Source: Prolixibacteraceae bacterium (lineage in GTDB: Bacteria; Bacteroidota; Bacteroidia; Bacteroidales; Prolixibacteraceae). From it: DNA of 16,387 bases. The notes below the pieces were generated by a model. It made no database searches, was not told the DNA's origin, and saw only the letters and a list, made by a program, of their open reading frames with translations. A program made the translations under genes and the position numbers. Shown one piece after another: positions 8,591 through 15,620 of the stretch (positions are counted from its first letter, which is position 1; every line of letters begins with the position of its first letter). The DNA lies in NCBI GenBank assembly GCA_003537645.1, contig DPRM01000153.1, positions 1 through 16,387 of the forward strand, read 5' to 3'.

Positions 8591-9988
8591 ATGAAAACAC
8601 ATCAAATTCAAATAGCTACTGCGGTTTTATCTTCCGTGTTTTCCATTCCATTTGTGTGTGAAGGAAAACCAAAACTCCAGAATAAGCCAAATGTGGTTAT
8701 CATTCTGACTGACGACATGGGTTATGGCGACATTTCATGCTACAATCAAAATCAGATAAAAACACCCAATATCGACCGTTTGGCGACCGAAGGTGTTCGT
8801 TTTACCAATTTTTATGTGCCAACGCCCTATTGTGCGCCATCCCGGGCGAGTTTACTTACGGGAAGGTTTCCTCTTCGTCATGGAATGGTACAAAATCCGG
8901 CTCCTGATGCAGGAATAAACGACATCGGATTGAATGCTTCTGAAGTTACCATGGGCGAACTTTTTCAGGGTGCAGGATATCATACCCAAGGCATCGGGAA
9001 ATGGCATCTGGGACATAAACCCGAGTACTTCCCAGTAAAACATGGCTTCGATGAATACTTCGGAATTCTCTATTCGAACGACATGCGGCCAGTTCAGATC
9101 ATCGAGAATATGGATACTGTTGAATATCCGGTTGATCAGCGGCTACTGACTAAAAAATACACAGAAAAAGCGCTGAATTTTATCCAGAGAAACCAGCATT
9201 CTCCATTTTTTCTTTACCTGGCACATGCCATGCCGCACAAACCGCTGGCTGCCTCGGCTAATTTCTATTCACAAGGAGATCATAAGGAGCTATACAACAG
9301 CGTTATTCGCGAACTGGACTGGTCGGTTGGCGAAGTAACCAGGCAATTAAAAGAACTTGGCATTCTGGAAAACACGATACTCATTTTCATGTCGGACAAT
9401 GGGCCGTGGTACGGTGGTAACGCAGGTGGATTAAAAGGCATGAAAGCTAACAACTGGGAAGGTGGAACCCGCGTTCCTTTTATTATCAGGTATCCGCAGA
9501 AGTTTCCACAAGGCACAACTGTTTCAACGGTAAGTTGGTCGCCTGACATTTTGCCAACAATAATGAATCTGACCAATATTAAAACTGACTCCAAAATACA
9601 ACTGGATGGAACTAATATTTCCGAAATTATAAAGGGAAAATCAACCACTCATGCACCCATTTTCACCATGAAAGACACCACCATCCGTACGATTCGTGAT
9701 GGAAAATGGAAACTATTCCTGAAAAAGCCGGATTTTTATAAGGAAGTTGATCTTACAAACTGGAAAGACGAAAGAGGACCGGATGGAACAACGATCATTG
9801 CTCCAATGGCTCAGGCCACCCCCGCTAATTATCCGGGACTAAAACCTGAAAAGATGGAAGGGGAGATGTTGTTGTTTAACCTTGATGATGATCCGACCGA
9901 AAGTAAAAATCTGGTAGAATCTTTCCCAAAAATAAAAGAGAAATTGATCAAAGAATACACCAACTTTCTGAAATCACTACCTAAATAA
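8591..9988 (+). CDS. Formylglycine-dependent sulfatase 2 (arylsulfatase-like, S1 family)
   Basis: This is a 465-residue S1 sulfatase. The N-terminus is hydrophobic (about 8-22); Cys23 could be a lipid anchor, but the preceding PFV is not a good lipobox, so either a cleaved or a lipidated form is possible. VIILTDDMGYGDISCY places the Asp-Asp calcium ligands at 41-42. Cys81 in YCAPSRASLLTGR is the formylglycine site. GKWHLGH, AHAMPHKPL, MSDNGPWYGG with Asp269 and Asn270, and KGMKANNWEGGTRVPFIIRYP complete the typical active site and are of the arylsulfatase A / N-acetylgalactosamine-6-sulfatase type. Asp-Asn instead of Asp-His at the second metal pair marks it as a different subtype from sulfatases 1, 3 and 4, which suggests a different sulfate position. 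It lies 20 bases after the GH92 gene and 9 before the second GH71/99-like gene. Confidence 0.92.
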   Translation: MKTHQIQIATAVLSSVFSIPFVCEGKPKLQNKPNVVIILTDDMGYGDISCYNQNQIKTPNIDRLATEGVRFTNFYVPTPYCAPSRASLLTGRFPLRHGMVQNPAPDAGINDIGLNASEVTMGELFQGAGYHTQGIGKWHLGHKPEYFPVKHGFDEYFGILYSNDMRPVQIIENMDTVEYPVDQRLLTKKYTEKALNFIQRNQHSPFFLYLAHAMPHKPLAASANFYSQGDHKELYNSVIRELDWSVGEVTRQLKELGILENTILIFMSDNGPWYGGNAGGLKGMKANNWEGGTRVPFIIRYPQKFPQGTTVSTVSWSPDILPTIMNLTNIKTDSKIQLDGTNISEIIKGKSTTHAPIFTMKDTTIRTIRDGKWKLFLKKPDFYKEVDLTNWKDERGPDGTTIIAPMAQATPANYPGLKPEKMEGEMLLFNLDDDPTESKNLVESFPKIKEKLIKEYTNFLKSLPK

Positions 9989-9997
9989 TCAATCAAA

Positions 9998-11263
9998 ATG
10001 AAACTATTCCAAGTAATTTTAATTGTACTGTTTTTTGCATCACATTCTGTTGAGGCTGGCAATAAACACAGTAAAACGACGCAGTATCCTGCATACAAAG
10101 GACTGGTAATGGCTGGTTATCAGGGTTGGTTTCGTGCACCCAAAGACGGGATGCTTTACCCCGACGAAAAACAGGTTCGCATCGACATGTGGCCCGATGT
10201 GAGCGAATACGAAAAAAACTACCCAACCGGGCTGAAGCTGGCCGATGGAAGTACTGCCCGTTTTTTCAGTTCAACCGACAAAAGTACAGTCGATCTGCAT
10301 TTTAAATGGATGAACCAGTATGGTGTTGATGGCGTTTTTATGCAGCGCTTTTTTAATATGACCAAACCCCGGGGCCCGAGAAGTTCCACCACGGTAGTTT
10401 TGAAAAATGCTTTTTCGGCAGCATCGAAATACGAGCGGGCAATAGCAGTAATGTACGATCTTTCGGGATTAAAAGCTTCCGGAGAGGATTGCTCATCGAT
10501 TATTGAAGACTGGAAATACCTGGTTGATTCGCTAAAAGTAACCAATCAGGAAGGAGCTAAAACATATTTGCACCACAATGGCAAACCGCTGGTCACTATT
10601 TGGGGAGTCGGTTTTCCCGATCGCCCCTACAACATTCGCAACATTGGTCTCAACCGACTTATCGATTTTCTGAAAAACGACCCGGAATACGGCGGCTGCT
10701 CGGTGATGCTGGGCGTTCCAACGTTTTGGCGCGATCTGAATGCCGATTGCAATCCGGATCCTTATCTGCACGAGCTGATTAAACAGGCCGACATTGTTTT
10801 GCCCTGGACTGTTCAGCGTTTTTCTCCACTGCTTCACAACGATATGGATCGTTACCGCGATCTGATTTTAGGCGACATCAAATGGTGTCGGGAAAACAAT
10901 GTTGACTACGTTCCATGTGTTTATCCCGGTTTTAGCTGGCACAATTTGAGCCGTTTCGAGTTTCCCGATGATGTGAAACCTTCCGGATCTATTCCCCGTC
11001 AGGGCGGACGTTTTTACTGGCAACAAATATCAACTGCAATCAATGCCGGAGCAACCATGCTTTATGTGGCCATGTTCGATGAAGTGAATGAAGGAACGGC
11101 CATTTTTAAATGCACTGACAATCCGCCGGTGAGCGACGTTGCCAAATTCGTGGGCATGGATGGGAAACCTTCCGACCATTACCTATGGCTGACTGGAGAG
11201 GCAGCAAAAATGTTGCGAAAAGAAATCCCGTTGAGTATTAAGATTCCTGAACGTGGAAAATAA
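9998..11263 (+). CDS. GH71/99-like glycoside hydrolase (paralog B)
   Basis: The 421-residue protein has a signal peptide ending VEA before G (cleavage near 20); there is no lipobox cysteine, so unlike paralog A it is probably soluble in the periplasm or released. It shares with paralog A the entry motif GLVMAGYQGWF (35-45), DMWPDVSEYE, VDLHFKWM, DGVFMQRFF, VMYDLSG, TIWGVGF, VMLGVP, YPGFSWHNL and MFDEVNEGTAIFK. The last gives Glu362 and Glu365 in the Glu-x-x-Glu-Gly-Thr arrangement found in GH99 enzymes. The two proteins look roughly half identical, so they are paralogs and not a recent copy. This one lacks about 10 residues in the first loop (between GWF and the DMWPDV motif), which could alter the substrate cleft. 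It is the last gene before the repeat-filled 225-base gap and likely closes the operon. Confidence 0.85.
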   Translation: MKLFQVILIVLFFASHSVEAGNKHSKTTQYPAYKGLVMAGYQGWFRAPKDGMLYPDEKQVRIDMWPDVSEYEKNYPTGLKLADGSTARFFSSTDKSTVDLHFKWMNQYGVDGVFMQRFFNMTKPRGPRSSTTVVLKNAFSAASKYERAIAVMYDLSGLKASGEDCSSIIEDWKYLVDSLKVTNQEGAKTYLHHNGKPLVTIWGVGFPDRPYNIRNIGLNRLIDFLKNDPEYGGCSVMLGVPTFWRDLNADCNPDPYLHELIKQADIVLPWTVQRFSPLLHNDMDRYRDLILGDIKWCRENNVDYVPCVYPGFSWHNLSRFEFPDDVKPSGSIPRQGGRFYWQQISTAINAGATMLYVAMFDEVNEGTAIFKCTDNPPVSDVAKFVGMDGKPSDHYLWLTGEAAKMLRKEIPLSIKIPERGK

Positions 11264-11297
11264 AATATATTCAAGAGTTGATTGTAATATTCCTAAA

Positions 11298-11441
11298 ATG
11301 CCGAAGGCATGAAATGATTATAGAAAAACAAGGATGCAATGAGCTGTAAATGCCGAAGGCATGACAGGATTATGTCACCACTTCGTGGTTTTTTGGCGCT
11401 TCCTCTACTATTTTTCTATAATCCTGACAACCCTTCGGGTT
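11298..11441. repeat. Array of four related hairpin modules, two in each orientation
   Basis: Each module is a 13-base odd palindrome with 5-base arms and a GAA (or TTC) centre, followed by a GATTAT-type tail. The + modules are ATGCCGAAGGCAT at 11298-11310 and again at 11350-11362. The - modules are ACCACTTCGTGGT at 11377-11389 and AACCCTTCGGGTT at 11429-11441. The tail of the first (GATTATAGAAAAA, 11316-11328) has its exact reverse complement at 11411-11423. The tails of the middle pair meet in GACA-GGATTA-TGTC (11363-11376). Stem bases differ between modules but pairing is kept, which points to selection for structure. This looks like a small non-autonomous repeat with inverted ends; it may also act as a terminator or RNA-stability element between the two gene groups. 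No protein is encoded here. Confidence 0.75.
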
Positions 11442-11488
11442 TTAAAATCTGACCCTTGATTCGAATAAATTAAAATGATTTAAGAAAA

Positions 11489-12859
11489 ATGAAAAATTCT
11501 ATACTACTCATGGCCGCTGTGGCCGGATCGCTTGTTGCACAAGAAGCTTCCGCCGCAAAAAACAGCAAGCAGAAAACCGATAAAAATGTGCTGTTTATCG
11601 TGGTTGACGATCTGACCACAACACTGGGCTGCTACGGCCACCCAACAGTTAAAACGCCCAATATCGATCGGTTGGCCAAAATGGGTGTCCAATATAATCA
11701 TGCGTATTGCAATTATGCGGTTTGCGGGCCAAGCCGTTCGTCGTTCCTCACCGGATTAAAGCCTGAAACAACCACCATTCTCGATAATCGTAAAACCTTG
11801 CAGTCGGTGCTTGGCGACCGGGTTACCTTGCCTTATTTGTTCAGGCAGAATGGTTTTTACACCATGAGCCTGGGCAAAGTTTTTCATGGCGACAAAGAGC
11901 ACAATGATCTGAAGGCCTGGGACGAAATTTATGGATATGGCCCAACCCCAATTGGTAAAACCGGCGAAAATCGTAACATGACCGGAGGCGCGCTGAAATG
12001 GTGCGAATGGATGGCGGCAGAAGGAGACGATGAAGACCAGCCCGACGGACAAATTGCCCGCAAAGCGGTTGAATTTATATCAGCCCCAAAAGACAAACCT
12101 TTCTTTCTGGCAGTAGGTTTTCACAAGCCGCACGACCCGTTCTTTGCGCCGAAAAAGTATTTCGACATGTATCCGCTCGAAGTTTGCAATCCACCTGTTT
12201 TGCCTGAAGGTTGGAAACCTCCCTACAAACACACTTTACCTAACGAAACTGCTGTGTTCAATAAGTTTACCGATCAGGACAAACGGGAGTTTCTGCGTTC
12301 GTATTATGCGTGCAGCAGCTTTTTGGACGCACAGGTGGGTAAACTCCTGAAAGCGCTCGAAGAAACCAATCAACTGGAAAACACACTGATCGTATTCTTT
12401 GGCGATCACGGGTATCATTTGGGCGAACACAACTGGTGGAACAAAGTGACCATTTTCGAAAAAGGCACCAGGGCGCCATTTATTATGGCTGGTCAATCGG
12501 TTGGTAAAAAGGGTGTTGTATCGGATGCTATGTTCGAATATATTGACATTTACCCGACACTGGCAGAATTGTTGAAACTCAAAAACACCCCTGAATATCT
12601 TGAAGGAAAGAGCTTTGCCGAAGTCGTGAATGATCCATCCAAGCCATTTAGAAGTTCAGTTCAGGCGGTTGTCTCGCGTGGCGAGATGCTTGGAAGAATG
12701 GTTAAAAATGAAAAATGGCGGTACATTGAATGGGACAAAGGTCAGAAGGGTAGTGAATTGTACGATCAGGTGAATGATCCTGTGGAGTATAATAACCTTG
12801 CCAACCTTGCGGAATACGCCAAAGTCATTCAGGATATGAAAAAACTAATGTATCAGTAA
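11489..12859 (+). CDS. Formylglycine-dependent sulfatase 3, iduronate-2-sulfatase-like
   Basis: The product has 456 residues with a signal peptide ending ASA (cleavage near 22). LFIVVDDLTTTLGCYGH (35-51) has Asp40 and Asp41 as calcium ligands. Cys79 in VCGPSRSSFLTGL is the formylglycine cysteine (C-x-P-S-R with Gly at the second position). SLGKVFHGD, VGFHKPHDPFFAPKKYFDMYP and FGDHGYHLGEHNWW with Asp306 and His307, followed by the KVTIFEKGTRAPFIM stretch, closely follow the pattern of iduronate-2-sulfatase-type enzymes (S1_7 in the SulfAtlas scheme, from memory). In environmental Bacteroidota this subtype is also used on non-iduronate substrates, so the name reflects kinship and not a proven substrate. 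It is the first gene after the hairpin array and 17 bases before sulfatase 4; the two are probably co-transcribed. I see no convincing Bacteroidota -7 promoter box in the AT-rich leader. Confidence 0.92.
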   Translation: MKNSILLMAAVAGSLVAQEASAAKNSKQKTDKNVLFIVVDDLTTTLGCYGHPTVKTPNIDRLAKMGVQYNHAYCNYAVCGPSRSSFLTGLKPETTTILDNRKTLQSVLGDRVTLPYLFRQNGFYTMSLGKVFHGDKEHNDLKAWDEIYGYGPTPIGKTGENRNMTGGALKWCEWMAAEGDDEDQPDGQIARKAVEFISAPKDKPFFLAVGFHKPHDPFFAPKKYFDMYPLEVCNPPVLPEGWKPPYKHTLPNETAVFNKFTDQDKREFLRSYYACSSFLDAQVGKLLKALEETNQLENTLIVFFGDHGYHLGEHNWWNKVTIFEKGTRAPFIMAGQSVGKKGVVSDAMFEYIDIYPTLAELLKLKNTPEYLEGKSFAEVVNDPSKPFRSSVQAVVSRGEMLGRMVKNEKWRYIEWDKGQKGSELYDQVNDPVEYNNLANLAEYAKVIQDMKKLMYQ

Positions 12860-12876
12860 AAAATGATTTTTTTAAC

Positions 12877-14742
12877 ATGAGAAAAACATCGAATAAATAC
12901 CTGATACCGGTTTTTACACTTGCTTGTTTGGCGGCTGGTCAAACGAATGCTGAAAAGACGGATAAAAAGCCGAATTTCCTGTTTATCATGACCGATCAGC
13001 AGCGGTTCGATGCCTTGAGTATTGCCGGAAATCAGGTTCTGAAAACGCCCAATCTCGACCGTCTGGCCAAACAGGGCGTGTGGTTTCGAAATGCCTATAC
13101 GCAATGTGCCGTTTGTGCCCCGTCAAGGGCTTCGATGTTAACCGGCCGAACTGTCGAAAATCACGGGGTGCTCACCAATAGTCTGGCCGAATCAATCAAA
13201 AGTTCGGGAATAATGGCCATGTCAACTTACGACGAATTGTTGAGCGAAAACGGATACAATTGCGAGTATCACGGAAAATGGCACAGTCCTGAATTTCATG
13301 CTGAAGTCTATAAAAATCCGGTTCTAATTACGAAAAGTGGACGGTCGGTTTTTGCTCCCGGTGGAATGACCCGCATATACTTCGACAATATTGATCAGGT
13401 ATATCCGGTTGCCCCGCTGATGCCGGGCGAACTGTATGATACCTTCACCAAAAGGCCATACGTGTTGAATCCGCTCGACAAGCGCTATGGAATGACCGAG
13501 CAGCAGGTAAAAAATTCAGGGATAAGCTTTGCACAGCCCGACCTGCATGGCGTACTGAAAACACCGGCTGAACATTCGTTTACCGCTTTTCAGGCCAAAC
13601 AAACCATTGAAGCGCTGGAACTGAACAAGGACAAACCCTTCAGTATTACCTGTTCGTTTCACTTTCCGCACGCGCCCATGCTTCCGGTGAAACCTTATTC
13701 TGACATGTATCCGTTTTCGGAGATGAAAGTTCCGGCTAGTATTTCGGATGCCATGCTGAATTCGCCCTACCGCTCGCAAAACGGAAGACTGAATAATCCG
13801 GAATATGCCGATCAGGAGAAAATAAAATACCTTATTTCCGATTACTATGCCCTGGTCACCGAAATCGACGACTGGGTTGGAAAGATTTTGGATAAACTGA
13901 CCGAACTGGGTTTAGATGAAAATACCCTGGTTATTTTCACCAGCGATCACGGCGAAATGCTGGGGGCTCACGGAATGCGCGAAAAAAATGTGTTTTACGA
14001 AGAATCGGCACACGTTCCGCTGATGATCAGGTTTCCGGGACGGATTCAACCGGGAACAACCGTAGAGGGATATACTTCGAACCTGAACCTGTTTGCGACC
14101 ATTTTGGATTATCTGAATATTCCTGAATACCCGTCGGATAGTAAAAGTCTGCGCGGAATGATTGAAGGTACCGACCAGTCGATGGGCAAAATGGTGGTTA
14201 CCGAATGGTTGAACAACGAAGATAAGCAACCCGGCTATATGATTTTGAAAGAGGGCTGGAAAATGTTTATTCCCTATTCGGTTGAATCGAACGTGATCAA
14301 CGCACTTTATAACCTGAAGGAAGATCCGCACGAAATGAACAACCTGATTGGCAATAATCCTTACCGGAAAAATTACGAGGCCAAAGCCAACGAATTGCGA
14401 AATGATTTGCTGAACTGGCTGAAAGAGCACAAATCCAGCCATTACGAAGGCGTGAAATCACGCGATTTGATGAAGGCCGATTTATCCACCGGAAGTATCG
14501 ATTGGGATAAAAAGCAGTTCAGGGTATTTCCAAACCCTACTTCGGGAAAAGTTACGCTGGATAGTTACACCGAAATAATAGATGGGATAGGAATCTACGA
14601 TTTGTTGGGAAGGATGATTTATGCTGACCAAGAAGTATTTTCAGGCCAGAAAAAAATCGATATCCCTTTAAAATCGGGCGTTTGTATGATCAGGCCCCTT
14701 GGAAAATACCCGTTTCAAACACAAAATATAATTGTACAATGA
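12877..14742 (+). CDS. Formylglycine-dependent sulfatase 4 with C-terminal T9SS sorting domain
   Basis: This 621-residue protein begins with a signal peptide (about 1-25, ending TNA before E) and continues as an S1 sulfatase: FLFIMTDQQRFDAL with Asp40 and Gln41, Cys80 in VCAPSRASMLTGR as the formylglycine site, GKWHSPEFH, SFHFPHAPM, and FTSDHGEMLGAHG with Asp357 and His358. The enzyme part ends near 520. Residues about 547-621 form a type A T9SS sorting domain: FRVFPNPTSGKVTL, IYDLLGRMI, then an LKSG turn and the ending QTQNIIVQ. This domain targets proteins across the outer membrane, so this sulfatase is predicted to be surface-bound or released, unlike the other three. The position usually aromatic in the last strand is Cys (SGVCMIR), and the stretch before QTQ is slightly unusual, but the domain looks complete. 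Its stop codon overlaps the next start (ATGA, 14739-14742). Confidence 0.93.
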   Translation: MRKTSNKYLIPVFTLACLAAGQTNAEKTDKKPNFLFIMTDQQRFDALSIAGNQVLKTPNLDRLAKQGVWFRNAYTQCAVCAPSRASMLTGRTVENHGVLTNSLAESIKSSGIMAMSTYDELLSENGYNCEYHGKWHSPEFHAEVYKNPVLITKSGRSVFAPGGMTRIYFDNIDQVYPVAPLMPGELYDTFTKRPYVLNPLDKRYGMTEQQVKNSGISFAQPDLHGVLKTPAEHSFTAFQAKQTIEALELNKDKPFSITCSFHFPHAPMLPVKPYSDMYPFSEMKVPASISDAMLNSPYRSQNGRLNNPEYADQEKIKYLISDYYALVTEIDDWVGKILDKLTELGLDENTLVIFTSDHGEMLGAHGMREKNVFYEESAHVPLMIRFPGRIQPGTTVEGYTSNLNLFATILDYLNIPEYPSDSKSLRGMIEGTDQSMGKMVVTEWLNNEDKQPGYMILKEGWKMFIPYSVESNVINALYNLKEDPHEMNNLIGNNPYRKNYEAKANELRNDLLNWLKEHKSSHYEGVKSRDLMKADLSTGSIDWDKKQFRVFPNPTSGKVTLDSYTEIIDGIGIYDLLGRMIYADQEVFSGQKKIDIPLKSGVCMIRPLGKYPFQTQNIIVQ

Positions 14743-15602
14743 GCAAAAGCAAAATGATACACAGAACGGTCAGCGGTTTATTCCTGATTTTATTACTGGC
14801 AGGCGCAGCGCTGGCTCAAAAGAAAAATCAGGTAAATCCCTGGTTTTTCATCCAACTGACCGATCCGCAGTTTGGCATGTTCGACAGCAATGCTGGATTC
14901 GAAAAAGAAACGGCACTGTATGAAAAGGCTGTAGCCGAAATTAACCGATTGAATCCTGATTTTGTGGTGATTACCGGCGATTTTGTGAACGATCAGAATT
15001 CGGCCGCACAAATCAGTGAGTTTAAGCGGATAACCGCGAAGATAAAACCGTCGATACCGGTTTATTATTCACCTGGAAACCACGACATCGGGCAGGTGCC
15101 AACCAATGAAAGCCTTGAAAAATACAAGAAAAACTATGGCAGCGACCGGTTTTCGTTCCGACACAAAGGTTCGTCATTCATCGGTTTTAACACGGGTTTA
15201 ATCAAGTCTAAACTCGAAAAACCTGAACAAGCGCAATTCAGTTGGCTAACCAAAAAACTTCAGCAAAGCCAACGTTCACAGCACATTATCCTGTTTACGC
15301 ATTATCCGTTTTTCAATAAAACCGCTGATGAACCCGAGGCCTATTCAAACATCGGAACAGATTATCGTGTAAAGTATCTTGGACTTTTTGAAAAAAATGG
15401 GGTAGAAGCCGTTTTCTCGGGACATCATCACAACAACGGATTTGCTACCTACGGAAATATACAGATGGTAACCACAAGCGCCCTCGGTAAACCTTTGGGA
15501 AAAGCTCCATCCGGCTTCAGGATAATTAAAGTGTACAATGATAAAATTGAGCATGAATTCTTCGGGCTGGATGAGTTGCCTGATTCAGTGGTTTTTCATT
15601 AA
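14739..15602 (+). CDS. Secreted metallophosphoesterase, CPPED1/CSTP1-like
   Basis: The 287-residue calcineurin-like phosphoesterase starts at ATG 14739, which overlaps the sulfatase 4 stop as ATGA; this start directly precedes a good signal peptide (ending ALA before Q27). An upstream in-frame ATG at 14682 would add 19 polar residues before the signal and overlap the sulfatase, so it is rejected. Metal-binding motifs in order are: FFIQLTDPQFGM (36-47) with Asp42 and Gln44, VITGDFVND with Asp81, SPGNHD with Asn114 and His115, FTHYP with His188, and SGHHHNNG with His229 and His231. Gln instead of His in the first motif is characteristic of the CPPED1 (CSTP1) branch, whose human member is a Ser/Thr phosphatase. 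In this setting a secreted enzyme more likely removes phosphate from a glycan or other extracytoplasmic substrate; that is inference. Overlap suggests translational coupling to sulfatase 4. Confidence 0.9.
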   Translation: MSKSKMIHRTVSGLFLILLLAGAALAQKKNQVNPWFFIQLTDPQFGMFDSNAGFEKETALYEKAVAEINRLNPDFVVITGDFVNDQNSAAQISEFKRITAKIKPSIPVYYSPGNHDIGQVPTNESLEKYKKNYGSDRFSFRHKGSSFIGFNTGLIKSKLEKPEQAQFSWLTKKLQQSQRSQHIILFTHYPFFNKTADEPEAYSNIGTDYRVKYLGLFEKNGVEAVFSGHHHNNGFATYGNIQMVTTSALGKPLGKAPSGFRIIKVYNDKIEHEFFGLDELPDSVVFH

Positions 15603-15620
15603 CGTTTAAATCTGGTAAAT

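Noticed and set aside
11298..11362. Repeated ATGCCGAAGGCAT as CRISPR repeats
   Set aside because: There are only two direct copies, the similarity extends into the sequence between them, further copies are inverted, and no cas gene is present.
13912..14442. 176-codon open frame on the - strand inside sulfatase 4
   Set aside because: It lies opposite conserved sulfatase coding sequence and has no recognisable domain or start context.
14682..14738. Upstream start for the CPPED1-like phosphoesterase
   Set aside because: It would place 19 polar residues ahead of a good signal peptide and overlap sulfatase 4 by 61 bases; ATG 14739 gives a normal export signal and an ATGA overlap.
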